35,696 nucleotides of DNA, taken from positions 1-35,696 of IMG/VR virus record IMGVR_UViG_3300038463_000128. One strand, written 5' to 3'. Positions 14,704 to 23,535 of this stretch are shown here, in pieces. Position 1 is the first letter of the stretch; each line of letters starts with the position of its first letter. Both the position numbers and the translations under genes were made by a program. Source of the stretch: a virus. Under the pieces are notes generated by a model. That model was not told the DNA's origin and did not search any database. It saw only the letters and a list, made by a program, of their open reading frames with translations.

Positions 14704-14723
14704 GGGCCCTTCGGGGCCCTTTT
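14704..14723 (+). terminator. Intrinsic terminator with UUCG loop after the coat gene
   Basis: GGGCCC-TTCG-GGGCCC followed by TTTT: a 6-bp all-GC stem closed by the very stable UUCG tetraloop, 20 bases after the coat stop. It stands out in this AT-leaning sequence. Because GGGCCC is itself palindromic, other pairings are possible, but the tetraloop form is best. Confidence 0.9.
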
Positions 14724-14739
14724 AAAGAAAGGTTAGGGT

Positions 14740-15057
14740 ATGGCTTTGCAGAACGATATTACGAGTAATAAAGACGTTACACCCGGATACGGTTCGGGAA
14801 TAAGCACTGATGGTTTTAGCGTTGGTCAATCTTCTGGAGATTATGTCGGTTTTTATGGCAAAACCCCTGTTGTTCAAGGAACAGGTCTTGCTCAATTAAC
14901 TGACTCCTCTGGAGGAACTGCTTCAGCTACAACTGGAATCCAAGCGTTAACGAGTACGTATAATAGCACGTTAATCGGTAATGGTATTTCAACTTTAGCT
15001 GCAGGTCTTAACCAAGTTTATACTCTTTTGCATAATCTTGGAGTTCAATCTAACTAA
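14740..15057 (+). CDS. Small virion protein (head fibre/decoration-like)
   Basis: 105 residues, beginning MALQNDITSNKDVTPGYGSG. The middle (DYVGFYGKTPVVQGTG) matches the 'VGFYG-x-TPV' pattern seen in short phage head-fibre and trimeric attachment proteins, and the end (TYNSTLIGNGISTLAAGL ... LLHNLGV) could form a trimerising helix. It lies just after the coat terminator with GGTTAGG as ribosome site. The stop overlaps the next ATG (TAATG). A surface role is inferred. Confidence 0.6.
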   Translation: MALQNDITSNKDVTPGYGSGISTDGFSVGQSSGDYVGFYGKTPVVQGTGLAQLTDSSGGTASATTGIQALTSTYNSTLIGNGISTLAAGLNQVYTLLHNLGVQSN

Positions 15058-15863
15058 TGAAGATATGTGTAGCCATCCCCGTTTACGACGGTAAAATTCC
15101 TGTTCGAACAATGAACTGTTTGTTCAACGAACTAACCGTTGCAATCGGGGCTGGCGATCACCTCATGATCAATTGCCTATCTTCTGGAGCAGGTATTGCT
15201 CAAGCGAGAAACCAATTAGCCACAGAGTTTATGGATAGTGGATTTGATAGGCTTGTATTTGTCGATTCAGATATCACATGGAACTTAGGTGATCTTTTAA
15301 AGCTTGCACATCGTGACGTTGACTTTGTTGGCGGAGCATATCGCTATAAACGTAACGGTGAACAATACCCTATTGCATGGCTTCCAGATCCAGAATTATT
15401 GGGCGTTCCAATGACTAAAGATGGCTTGCTTGGCGTCCAAGGAATTCCTACTGGGTTTTTAGCACTGTCACGTAAAGTATTTCAAACGATGCTAGATAAA
15501 TATCCGGAACGAGATTTAACAATTCAAAATGGTCATAAATGTCATGCGTTCTTTAAAATGCCTTTTGTCGACGGGCATCTATACGGAGAAGATTTATACT
15601 TCTGTAGGGAATGGGTGGAAAGCGGTGGAAAGATATTTCTAGACCCAGAAGCTTCGCTTACACATTGGGATTTTAATCCGACACCTTATTCTGGAAACAT
15701 TGGTAGTTGGTTAAAAGGTGGAGGAGAACCAGTAAAAGTAGATGCCATATTTAGTATGGAAGATGCGTTAAACCAAATCAAAGACACAACCGAAAAATTT
15801 AAAGTACTTACAAAGGAGAAGCATAATGAGTTATCCGAGATCAGTTTACCACAAGGATTATAA
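15057..15863 (+). CDS. GT-A glycosyltransferase-like protein, second copy
   Basis: 268 residues. It opens with MKICVAIPVYDGKIPVRTMN, the nucleotide-binding first strand, followed by GIAQARNQLATEFM and VFVDSDITW (a DxD-type site at about residues 72-76). VDFVGGAYRYK, GIPTGFLALSR and LYGEDLYFCREW (an acceptor-side acidic motif) follow in the order seen in the 7905 gene, so the two are paralogues; this one lacks the SEC-C tail. Located between virion genes, it may glycosylate a capsid or tail protein, or a cell-surface sugar. Substrate unknown. Confidence 0.82.
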   Translation: MKICVAIPVYDGKIPVRTMNCLFNELTVAIGAGDHLMINCLSSGAGIAQARNQLATEFMDSGFDRLVFVDSDITWNLGDLLKLAHRDVDFVGGAYRYKRNGEQYPIAWLPDPELLGVPMTKDGLLGVQGIPTGFLALSRKVFQTMLDKYPERDLTIQNGHKCHAFFKMPFVDGHLYGEDLYFCREWVESGGKIFLDPEASLTHWDFNPTPYSGNIGSWLKGGGEPVKVDAIFSMEDALNQIKDTTEKFKVLTKEKHNELSEISLPQGL

Positions 15864-16032
15864 TCCTCACGCAGTAGAAGGTGAGAAAGAACTTAAAAAG
15901 TTTTGCAAGATTGTTCATAACGAACAAGACCATAAGAATTTAGGAAAAGATTGGGGTTATGAGGGAGAAAAGAAAGATGATTCAGAGGAAGTTGTTGTTG
16001 AGAAGGTTTCTAGAAAAAAGAAAGCTGAGTAA
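15826..16032 (+). CDS. Small charged protein of the head-tail region, unknown
   Basis: 68 residues starting inside the end of the glycosyltransferase gene (38-bp overlap) with AAGGAG at 15814-15819 as ribosome site. It has an aromatic N-terminus (YPRSVYHKDYNPHAV), a middle with C and H residues, and an acidic-then-basic tail ending KVSRKKKAE. No family recognised. Its stop overlaps the start of the gp4-like gene. Confidence 0.6.
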   Translation: MSYPRSVYHKDYNPHAVEGEKELKKFCKIVHNEQDHKNLGKDWGYEGEKKDDSEEVVVEKVSRKKKAE

Positions 16033-16742
16033 TGACTACTCTTGATCTTATAACACAATCTCTTAGGCTGATAGGCGTCCTCGCTGGAAACGAGGTCCCT
16101 TCGGCTAACGAGTCAACAACTGCTCTGCAATATCTAAACGATATGGTGGATAGTTGGTCGACTCAGAATATGCTTATTTACGCTAAGGTAAATGAGACAT
16201 TTCCACTTGTAGCTGGCCAACAGTCTTATCAAATGGGCACTGGAGCTCCTGATTTTAATACGGCTAGGCCTCAAAAGATAGAGAATGCCATTTGGCAACA
16301 GGTTCAAGGTTCAAGTGTTTTTAATCTTGAGATTGAAATCATAAATCAAGATCAATGGGCAGCTTTGCCGGTTCCTAATACTCAGAGCAATATTCCAACT
16401 AAGCTATTTGTTAATTACACGTTTCCATATGCAACGCTTTATTTTTGGCCAATTCCATTGCAGGCAAATAACTTTCAAATGTGGTCTTGGAAGCAGTTAT
16501 CAGACTTTTCATTACTTACATCACTTGTCTCTTTGCCTCCGGGATATAACAAAGCATTAAGATATAATCTAGCAATAGAGCTAGCTCCAGAATTCGGGAA
16601 AGAACCTGGCCCACTTATCGTTGCTCAAGCAACTGATTCAAAAGCAGATATTAAGAGAATGAATAACAAGCCAACATTATTACAATGTGACGTGGCTACA
16701 ATACCCAGAAAACCAGGATTTAATTGGCTAACAGGAGAATAA
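16032..16742 (+). CDS. P22 gp4-like tail accessory factor
   Basis: 236 residues. The start (TTLDLITQSLRLIGVLAGNE then ALQYLNDMVDSWSTQNMLIY) is characteristic of the P22 gp4 family, which is longer here than P22's 166 residues but typical of the wider group. gp4 binds under the portal ring, closes the head after packaging and forms the site for gp10. The middle region has beta-rich segments (LFVNYTFPYATLYFWPIP) and a helical end. Order gp4, small gene, gp10 fits P22. Confidence 0.88.
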   Translation: MTTLDLITQSLRLIGVLAGNEVPSANESTTALQYLNDMVDSWSTQNMLIYAKVNETFPLVAGQQSYQMGTGAPDFNTARPQKIENAIWQQVQGSSVFNLEIEIINQDQWAALPVPNTQSNIPTKLFVNYTFPYATLYFWPIPLQANNFQMWSWKQLSDFSLLTSLVSLPPGYNKALRYNLAIELAPEFGKEPGPLIVAQATDSKADIKRMNNKPTLLQCDVATIPRKPGFNWLTGE

Positions 16743-16916
16743 TTGGAAAAGGGTCCTACTCCGAAAGAAATGGCAGATACTTACTGGAGAAGAATAAGAA
16801 CAGGTTCTATCTCTGAAGTTACTTCCATGATTGAAAAAGTCAAAAGTCTTGATGCTAAATCTTACTGGACTGAAGTTCTTGCTCATTTAAACCTTAAAAC
16901 TAAGGGTAAAAAATGA
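16743..16916 (+). CDS. 57-residue helical protein between gp4-like and gp10-like genes
   Basis: Starts at a TTG placed directly after the gp4-like TAA and ends with a TGA overlapping the ATG of the gp10-like gene (ATGA), so it fills the gap without waste. It begins MEKGPTPKEMADTYWRRIRT and is predicted to be helical with tryptophans (AKSYWTEVLAHLN) and a lysine-rich end. No family recognised. A neck or tail-assembly helper is a guess from position. Confidence 0.65.
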   Translation: MEKGPTPKEMADTYWRRIRTGSISEVTSMIEKVKSLDAKSYWTEVLAHLNLKTKGKK

Positions 16917-18349
16917 GATTCCCAGGATTTATTGGTCCCACATATCAATTAAGTTCTATTAATTACGAATGCCAGAGATGCATAAATATGTATCCAGAAA
17001 TGGATGAGATCCATACAGGCAAAGAGGGTGAAGTTGCATCTCTTATCGGGACTCCTGGATTAACACTTCTTCAAACTATAGGTTCGGGCCCAATCCGTGG
17101 AGTCTGGTACACTACCACGGGAGTATTATACGTTGTGAGTGGAAACACTCTCTATAGCGTGACTTCCGCTTGGGTCGCTACATCAATTGGGACACTTTTG
17201 ACTTTTAGTGGCCAAGTTGGAATGGCAGATAATGGATTTTATCTAGTCGTTGTAGACGGTGTAAATGGGTATTATGTCGATTTCACAATACCTGGAACTC
17301 TAACTCAAATTACAGATCTCAATTGGCTAGGGTCTAATGTTGTAGCTTACATGGATGGTTATTTTATATTCTGCGCTCCAAACTCAGCAGAGTTTTACCT
17401 ATCTGATTTAAATGCCGTGACCTTTAATGCTCCGGCAAACACTGCAAAGAATGGATTTCCAGATAATATCTCGGCCATTGTCTCTAATAATAGAAACCTA
17501 TGGCTATTTGGGGAAGTTACAACAGAAGTTTGGTTTGACTCTGGAGATAACCTAAATCCATTTCAATATATTTCAGGCTCGATGCTTTCTTATGGATGTG
17601 CGGCTACTTACTCTCCAGCGGTGTTATTTAATACTGTATTTTGGCTTGGCCAAGATACTTCTGGATATGGAATGGTCTTTATGGCTAACGGTTATTCACC
17701 TAAAAGAATCAGTACTCATGCAGTTGAATTAGCGTTTCAAAGCTATTCAACAATAAGTGACGCCATTGGTTTTACGTATCAAGAAAATGGCCATCAGTTC
17801 TATATACTCACATTTCCTACGGCCAATGCGACCTGGGGCTTTGATTGCGAAACTCAGATGTGGCATGAGAGAGCTTATTTAAATCAGGGTCAACTCCAAA
17901 GGCATCGCGCTAATTGTTATACATATGCATTTAATAGCGTTCATTTGGTTGGTGATTATGCCAATGGGAATATCTATCAAATGTCATCTTCAGTTTATAG
18001 CGATAACGGTGCTGCAATCTTAAGACAACGAGTAACTCCACATATGTCAAAAGACATGGTTAGAATATTCCATTCAAGCCTTCAGTTGGATCTCGAAACA
18101 GCGGTAGGACTTGATGGTATTCAACAAGGCACAAATCCTCAAGCCATGCTCGATTGGAGTAATGACGGGGGCCACACATGGTCTAATCAAATGTGGTCTA
18201 CAATGTGTAAGATCGGGAATACCACAGATCGAGTTATTTGGCGACGTCTTGGTCAATCAAGAAACAGGGTTTATAGAGTTTCAATTTCTGATCCAGTCAA
18301 AGTAGTTATGATCGGTGCTGAGATTGAAGTAGAACAGGGGGCAAGTTGA
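16913..18349 (+). CDS. P22 gp10-like packaged-DNA stabilisation protein
   Basis: 478 residues against 472 in P22 gp10. It opens with MRFPGFIGPTYQLSSINYEC then QRCINMYPEMDE, and contains repeated beta-propeller-like strands (GVWYTTTGVLYVVSGNTLY, FILWFGEVTTEVWFDSG-like: NLWLFGEVTTEVWFDSGDN), both standard for the family. gp10 attaches below gp4 and carries the tail needle and spikes. Its end overlaps the next gene as TTGA. Confidence 0.92.
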   Translation: MRFPGFIGPTYQLSSINYECQRCINMYPEMDEIHTGKEGEVASLIGTPGLTLLQTIGSGPIRGVWYTTTGVLYVVSGNTLYSVTSAWVATSIGTLLTFSGQVGMADNGFYLVVVDGVNGYYVDFTIPGTLTQITDLNWLGSNVVAYMDGYFIFCAPNSAEFYLSDLNAVTFNAPANTAKNGFPDNISAIVSNNRNLWLFGEVTTEVWFDSGDNLNPFQYISGSMLSYGCAATYSPAVLFNTVFWLGQDTSGYGMVFMANGYSPKRISTHAVELAFQSYSTISDAIGFTYQENGHQFYILTFPTANATWGFDCETQMWHERAYLNQGQLQRHRANCYTYAFNSVHLVGDYANGNIYQMSSSVYSDNGAAILRQRVTPHMSKDMVRIFHSSLQLDLETAVGLDGIQQGTNPQAMLDWSNDGGHTWSNQMWSTMCKIGNTTDRVIWRRLGQSRNRVYRVSISDPVKVVMIGAEIEVEQGAS

Positions 18350-18606
18350 GTAATTCGATAGTTGTTCCACCTCCTCAATATCAGGCTCCATTTACTACTC
18401 AAGGTGGAATTATTACTCCTGTTTGGAGTAAATGGATTGAGCAGCTTTATTTAAGAATAGGTGGAGCGAGCTCTCCTTCAAATGCAGGCTTTGCATCTGA
18501 TATTTCAACACTTCAAACTGATGTTGCAGCAATTAATACCGAGATCACAACCATTCAAGTTGATATTACTCTGCTTCAAGGATTAACTAACGGGAGACAA
18601 TTGTGA
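18346..18606 (+). CDS. Short coiled-coil tail protein, in the place of the P22 tail needle
   Basis: 86 residues from a TTG overlapping the gp10-like stop, with GGGG at 18337-18340 as ribosome site. The N-terminus is proline-rich (VVPPPQYQAPF) and followed by PVWSKWIEQLYLRIGG, a pattern common in podoviral tail genes. Residues 50-80 show a hydrophobic heptad-like repeat (ISTLQTDVAAINTEITTIQV DITLLQ), fit for a trimeric coiled coil. In P22 the gene after gp10 is gp26, the trimeric needle; this protein is far shorter than gp26, so I call only the position and shape. Confidence 0.6.
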   Translation: MSNSIVVPPPQYQAPFTTQGGIITPVWSKWIEQLYLRIGGASSPSNAGFASDISTLQTDVAAINTEITTIQVDITLLQGLTNGRQL

Positions 18607-18938
18607 TTACAGCCCTATGTTTATTTGAAAATCAATATGCCCCAAGTTCGACTGGTACGATATATTCATCTCCAACAAATACAGTAACCATAGTTGATAA
18701 GTTCACTGCTACCAATGTAACTAGCGGTTCAGTTAATTTGACTGTTTACAAGGTTCCTTCCGGAGGAACGGCTGGAGCCTCAAATGAAATTATTTCTGTA
18801 GTTGCAATTGCGGGTAATACATATGTTGACCTGAACCTAGCAAACCACATTCTAAATCCCGGTGATTTCTTTGCAGTCTTGGCAAGTGCAGGCTCAAGTA
18901 TCAGCGTTACAGCTTCCGGGAGGCAGATCACATCATGA
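18603..18938 (+). CDS. Small beta-rich virion protein
   Basis: 111 residues from a GTG overlapping the previous stop (GTGA). Alternating beta strands such as TNTVTIVDKFTATNVTSGSV and NLTVYKVPSGGTAG, then VDLNLANHILNPGDFFAVLA suggest a jelly-roll or immunoglobulin-like fold used for capsid or tail decoration. Family not recognised. Its TGA overlaps the ATG of the hydroxylase-like gene. Confidence 0.6.
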   Translation: MITALCLFENQYAPSSTGTIYSSPTNTVTIVDKFTATNVTSGSVNLTVYKVPSGGTAGASNEIISVVAIAGNTYVDLNLANHILNPGDFFAVLASAGSSISVTASGRQITS

Positions 18939-19546
18939 ACGGACAACTGATCAAGCTTCTCAAAACTGGAATAAACGTTAAGCCAATAATTGATAGGCTT
19001 GAAGCTGAACCTGGGCTCTGGAAAGAGAATACCTGGCGCCAAGACTATGTCGTGAAGCTTGACAGGCCAATATCTCCTCAACAAGACACAGAAGCCGTGA
19101 TGTTTCGTTGGGCTCCAGAGAATACGATTGAATCGGTTCGGGATAGCCTAGAGATACAAGATCATTTCAACTTAGTTAAAATTAATGAGATTCAAAGTCT
19201 AATTGCAGAATGTCTAAATGCCTGCGAAGCAACAGAGTGTGGCAGGGTTTTCATAGCTAAACTAAAGTCTAAAGGACATGTGATTCCACACTGCGATTAT
19301 GGAATGTATTCAGATCACTTTGAGAGATTTCATCTTGTGCTAACATCAGATCAAGGAAACAGGTTCTTTGTTCAAGATACTGAAGGTTGGGGAGAATCAT
19401 ATTCGATGAAGCCTGGACAGTTCTTTTGGTTTAACCATAAAGAAGTTCACTGGGCTAGAAATGATTCACTTACACCAAGAATGCATATGATTATTGACTG
19501 TGTAGCCCCGAAATATAGGAGAGAGCGTGCCAAAGTTCCAAGTTGA
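18935..19546 (+). CDS. Aspartyl/asparaginyl beta-hydroxylase-like 2OG-Fe(II) oxygenase
   Basis: 203 residues. The double-stranded beta-helix iron site is visible: H119-x-D121 (VIPHCDYGM), distal H172 (EVHWARND) and the 2-oxoglutarate-binding R182 (PRMHMIID). The strands between (FHLVLTSDQGNRFFV, MKPGQFFWFNH) match the Asp/Asn hydroxylase group, which uses 2-oxoglutarate, oxygen and Fe(II) to hydroxylate a protein side chain. It sits between virion genes and next to a GNAT gene, so a virion or tail protein is a plausible substrate; this is inference. Confidence 0.85.
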   Translation: MNGQLIKLLKTGINVKPIIDRLEAEPGLWKENTWRQDYVVKLDRPISPQQDTEAVMFRWAPENTIESVRDSLEIQDHFNLVKINEIQSLIAECLNACEATECGRVFIAKLKSKGHVIPHCDYGMYSDHFERFHLVLTSDQGNRFFVQDTEGWGESYSMKPGQFFWFNHKEVHWARNDSLTPRMHMIIDCVAPKYRRERAKVPS

Positions 19547-19991
19547 AACGTTAAGTGATTGCAGAGCAGAGATAGAGCCTGTGCTTCGTCATGAGCATTG
19601 GGAAGAGGTCGGTCACTATAAAGATATTCCTATCGATATGGAGTGGTCAAAATATGAAGCTTTAGAGAAAATGGGCAAGCTTCGATGTTTCACTATCAGA
19701 CAACCCTTGAATGAAGAGTTTAAGGAAACCGTTCTTATGGGCTACGCCTTTTTCATAGTTGATAAACATCTTCATTATAAAAACACAGTCGTTGCATCTC
19801 AAGATATTTTATACGTTCGAAAGCCTTATCGAGGCATCGGTAAGGAGTTTTTAAAATGGTGTGATGAAGAACTTAAGAAAGATAATGTTGTAACAATAAC
19901 CCATCATGCAAAGCCTTGGTTTGAATACGGCAATTTATTCCAAGATATGGGTTACGAAAAGGCCGAAACAATCTGGTCAAGGAGATTATAA
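19527..19991 (+). CDS. GNAT-family acetyltransferase
   Basis: 154 residues from a GTG inside the end of the hydroxylase gene (20-bp overlap). ILYVRKPYRGIGKEFLKWCD (about residues 94-113) is motif A of GNAT proteins, with the RGIGKEF loop that binds the acetyl-CoA pyrophosphate. The N-terminal part (EEVGHYKDIPIDMEW) and end (GNLFQDMGYEKAETIWSRRL) match a podoviral form of the family. It would acetylate an amine; the target may be a virion, host or small-molecule amine. Confidence 0.82.
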   Translation: MPKFQVETLSDCRAEIEPVLRHEHWEEVGHYKDIPIDMEWSKYEALEKMGKLRCFTIRQPLNEEFKETVLMGYAFFIVDKHLHYKNTVVASQDILYVRKPYRGIGKEFLKWCDEELKKDNVVTITHHAKPWFEYGNLFQDMGYEKAETIWSRRL

Positions 19992-20789
19992 ATGGGCTTT
20001 GCAATTGGTGGAGCAATTTTAGCAGGAGCTGCAATATCTGGCGCAGCTTCAAGTGGAGCTGCTGGAACTGAAGCAGGAGCTGCAAATACTGCAAACGCAT
20101 ATCAATATAATGAATTCGAACAAGAGCAGGCAAACGAACAACCTTGGTTACAATCTGGAGAAGCAAATCTAGCAACTCTAAATGCAGATATGCCATCTCT
20201 CACGGCAAACTTTACTGATGCTGATTTTCAACAAAGTCCTGGATATCAATTCCAATTGCAACAAGGCGAGCAGGCGATGCAAAGATCTGCTGCAGCTAAA
20301 GGATTACTTAATTCGGTAGGCACTCAACAAAATCTAAATAACTATGCCCAAGGTACCGCAAACCAAGATTATCAACAGGCTTTGCAAAATTATATGAGTC
20401 AAAATCAAAATCGCTATAACATGCTGTCTGGCATGGCTGGAATGGGTCAAACCGCAGTTGCAGGCATTAACCAAGCTGGACAAACAGCTACTAATGCCAT
20501 GAGTGCAAATACTATTGGAGCAGCAAATGCATCGGCGGCAGGTCAAGTTGGGGTGGCTAACTCAATTACTAGTGGTATTGGCCAAGGCATAAACGCATAT
20601 CAAAGCAATAATTTACTAGCGCAATTGCAGCAGAATCAAAATGGATTTCAACAAAATGGTTATGGGGCCCCAACTTATTCTCAACCAGTAATGGGCTCCA
20701 GTTTTCAGTCAGCTCCAATTGGAGATAATTTTTCTGGAGTTAGTGCTGGCGCGGATCCTCTTGGATTCTATAGTTCTTTAGATGAATAA
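19992..20789 (+). CDS. P22 gp7-like ejection (DNA transfer) protein
   Basis: 265 residues beginning at 19992 with a glycine/alanine-rich hydrophobic segment (GFAIGGAILAGAAISGAASS) followed by a glutamine- and asparagine-rich helical body (QQSPGYQFQLQQGEQAMQRS, GTANQDYQQALQNYMSQNQN). This pattern is typical of podoviral internal head proteins that leave the virion with the DNA and help it across the envelope. It is the first of three such genes, in the place of P22 genes 7, 20 and 16. Confidence 0.82.
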   Translation: MGFAIGGAILAGAAISGAASSGAAGTEAGAANTANAYQYNEFEQEQANEQPWLQSGEANLATLNADMPSLTANFTDADFQQSPGYQFQLQQGEQAMQRSAAAKGLLNSVGTQQNLNNYAQGTANQDYQQALQNYMSQNQNRYNMLSGMAGMGQTAVAGINQAGQTATNAMSANTIGAANASAAGQVGVANSITSGIGQGINAYQSNNLLAQLQQNQNGFQQNGYGAPTYSQPVMGSSFQSAPIGDNFSGVSAGADPLGFYSSLDE

Positions 20790-20798
20790 GGAGAATTT

Positions 20799-22055
20799 AT
20801 GGCTGATTTAGATCCAAGTATTATAATGGGCGCAAAACCGGTTCAGATAAATGATCCACTGGACCAGGCTGTTAAGGCCATGTCTCTCAAAGATTTGTCT
20901 ATGAGAAGTCAAAACCTTCAACTTCAAAATCAACAAGCTCAACAAGAGTTTTCAGATAACCAGGCAATGAGAAATGCCACAGCCAATAACACTAAAGTTG
21001 ACGCTAATGGAAATCCTTCTATAGATAGGGCAGGTATGTTGAGTGAATTAGGGAAAACATCTCCTTCACTTGTTCCTAAAGCAGCTATGGGCTTTGCTCA
21101 ACAAGATCAAGCCGTGCAGCAACAGCATTTGGCAACTATGAAAACAAAAATGGAAACCACGGCTCAATTATTATCTCAAGCGCACGACCAAACATCTTAT
21201 GACTCTGCTCTTCAGGGTATAAAAGCAATGAACGGTGATACATCTCAACTTCCAAGTCAATATGATCCAAACGCGGTTGCTCACGCATCAGCATGGGCTC
21301 AGAATGCTTCTCTATCTGCTAAAGATCAACTTGAGCAGGCCAATAAACAACAAGAGATGGCTATCAAACAACAAGGTCAAAATATCGAGGTTCAGAAACT
21401 TCGTTCTGATCTTAAGCAAAAAGCAGCGACTCAAAACCAAGAAACTCTTGGCGCATTGCAGGCCCTTAGAGGAAATCCTGCTTTACAAAGAGCTGAGACA
21501 AACGTTTTGTCATCTAAGAATATGAACGACCTCGCTGAACAACTTAGAGATCCAAAGACCGGTCAAATTAATTTAAACAATGCGAATCCACAGCAGATAT
21601 CTCTATTTAGTCATGAGCTCCTTCGGATGGCATCAGGAGGATCTGGATCAGAGTCAGATCTTGAAAACTTAAAGCCTGGAACACCTCAATACAAGATGGC
21701 AGAGCTTCGTCAAAAATTAACAGGAAAAGTGTCTGGAGCTGATGCCGCTCAGTATTTACAACAAGGCTTAGATTATGCGAACACATTAGGTAAGAGCTCT
21801 AATCAGTTCCTGTACCAGAATGCGAAACACGTTGTAGATGCTAAGAGAAATTATCTAGCGCCACAAGATGCGCAACAATACGATTCGTGGCTTAATGGAT
21901 TAAAGAATGGATCTTCATTCTTTGGAGATGTTGTTCCTGGTGGGCAACCCTCCGCTCCTACAGTTCAAGGAAATCCAAGCCATCCAGCCTTACAGGGCAA
22001 GAGCGTAGCTGAACTTCAACAAATGAAAGCAGCGTTATTAAATGGCAGCAGGTAA
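20799..22055 (+). CDS. P22 gp20-like ejection protein
   Basis: 418 residues, extremely rich in glutamine and alanine with long helices (SLKDLSMRSQNLQLQNQQAQ, QLEQANKQQEMAIKQQGQN). The C-terminal region has a more globular stretch (AAQYLQQGLDYANTLGKSS). Position between the gp7-like and gp16-like genes and composition fit an internal ejection protein. AGGAG at 20788-20792 serves the ATG at 20799. It overlaps the next gene by 14 bp. Confidence 0.78.
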   Translation: MADLDPSIIMGAKPVQINDPLDQAVKAMSLKDLSMRSQNLQLQNQQAQQEFSDNQAMRNATANNTKVDANGNPSIDRAGMLSELGKTSPSLVPKAAMGFAQQDQAVQQQHLATMKTKMETTAQLLSQAHDQTSYDSALQGIKAMNGDTSQLPSQYDPNAVAHASAWAQNASLSAKDQLEQANKQQEMAIKQQGQNIEVQKLRSDLKQKAATQNQETLGALQALRGNPALQRAETNVLSSKNMNDLAEQLRDPKTGQINLNNANPQQISLFSHELLRMASGGSGSESDLENLKPGTPQYKMAELRQKLTGKVSGADAAQYLQQGLDYANTLGKSSNQFLYQNAKHVVDAKRNYLAPQDAQQYDSWLNGLKNGSSFFGDVVPGGQPSAPTVQGNPSHPALQGKSVAELQQMKAALLNGSR

Positions 22056-23535
22056 CGATCCTACTATTGCAGATATAGATGCAGCGATAGCGGCTCAGAG
22101 TAAACCGTCAATTGCGGACATTGATGCAGCTATTCAAGTCCAAGGCGGAGCTAAACCTGCTTCATGGCTTGATCGTCAAATTTTAGGTCACACACCTAGA
22201 AATGTAATTCAAAGTGGGCTTAATGCACTACCTACTGTTGGGATGGTAGGTGGATCTCTTGTGGGTGGAGCTGCCGCAACTCCTGAAACACTAGGCGCTG
22301 GTACAATTCCAGGGGCTGTAGCTGGAGCTGCTGGAGGAAGTGCATTGGGAGAAGCAGCAAAGAATCTAGGCGAGCAATACATTCTTGGGCAGGATAAGAC
22401 GAGATCAGACATTTATGGAAACCCAGTAAAAGGAGCTATTGAGGGAGCAACAAATGAAATGGGTGGAAGGCTTATCGGTTTAGGTGCAGGGGCTGCAGCA
22501 AATAGTAAACCAGGCCAATATTTAATAGATAAGGTGGCTCAAGCAGGGTCAAAAATTGGTAGTACATTTACTGGTATTCCACAAAAAGTTCTTGAAACAT
22601 ATGCATCCGATCCACAAGGCATAAATCAAATTGCGGCAGATGCTAATTATAGCCCTCAAAAAATGGCTGATGGTTTAAGAGAAGAAATCAATGCTCACGT
22701 ACAAAATACTCGTAAACAATTAGGTCAACAATTATCAGATTCATTTTCAAATAGAGCGGGTCAAACTGTTGATTCTAAACCAATTATTGATGCTTTAAAT
22801 TCTTCTAAACTACAGATAAATGCAAAACTTCGTCCCGAAGAAATAGATCAAGTTGATGATATGATATCAAAAGTAAAATCATTATCTGACGGCTCTGGCC
22901 AATTACAACTTAAAGATGCAAGTGATCTAAAATCTTGGCTTCAAGAACAAGCTCAAGGCTCTTATTCAAAAAATGGACAGATATTTCAAAATGGTAGCAT
23001 GGCTCAAAAAGCTGCAAAGGTTGGAGGAGCTATGGCTAGAAGGGTTGTTAATACAGCGGCTCCAGAAGTAGCACAAGCAAACGACACGCTTTCTCAATTG
23101 CATGATCTTGAAGATACGATGAATAGAAATATGCTTGCTGAGGGCAAGACTGGATCATCTCTTTATTCGGCTGGCAGTGGAGAGAATGAAGCTAATGAGA
23201 TGCATCTAAAAGAACTTGGAGATATCACCGGACATGATTTCTTAGGAGCCGCCAGGAAAATTGCAGCAGCAAAACAATTCGGTAAAGCGGCAGTATTACC
23301 CGTTGATTCTACAGGTAAATCTCTAACTAGAATAGGTGCTGCTGGAGCATTAGGGTATGCAGTTGGTCATGCTCCCGGAGCAGTTATCGCTGAAGGAATA
23401 GCATCTCCTCTTGGAACAAAGGGACTTATAAATGCTGGTTCGATGGCATCACAAGCTGTTCAAGGCACTTCAAAGTATGCTCCTTCGCTAATAGGTAAGG
23501 GGTTATCAAATCTTAATCCGGAGAATAACCAATGA
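22042..23535 (+). CDS. P22 gp16-like ejection protein
   Basis: 497 residues. Near the start the segment SIADIDAAI occurs twice (TIADIDAAIAAQ and SIADIDAAIQVQ, residues 8-34), a short internal repeat. A glycine/alanine-rich, membrane-active looking stretch follows (VGGSLVGGAAATPETLGAGT, GAAGGSALGEAAK), then a long helical region and another hydrophobic glycine-rich segment near the end. This matches internal proteins that insert in the cytoplasmic membrane during DNA entry. Third of the ejection-protein set. Confidence 0.75.
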   Translation: MAAGNDPTIADIDAAIAAQSKPSIADIDAAIQVQGGAKPASWLDRQILGHTPRNVIQSGLNALPTVGMVGGSLVGGAAATPETLGAGTIPGAVAGAAGGSALGEAAKNLGEQYILGQDKTRSDIYGNPVKGAIEGATNEMGGRLIGLGAGAAANSKPGQYLIDKVAQAGSKIGSTFTGIPQKVLETYASDPQGINQIAADANYSPQKMADGLREEINAHVQNTRKQLGQQLSDSFSNRAGQTVDSKPIIDALNSSKLQINAKLRPEEIDQVDDMISKVKSLSDGSGQLQLKDASDLKSWLQEQAQGSYSKNGQIFQNGSMAQKAAKVGGAMARRVVNTAAPEVAQANDTLSQLHDLEDTMNRNMLAEGKTGSSLYSAGSGENEANEMHLKELGDITGHDFLGAARKIAAAKQFGKAAVLPVDSTGKSLTRIGAAGALGYAVGHAPGAVIAEGIASPLGTKGLINAGSMASQAVQGTSKYAPSLIGKGLSNLNPENNQ

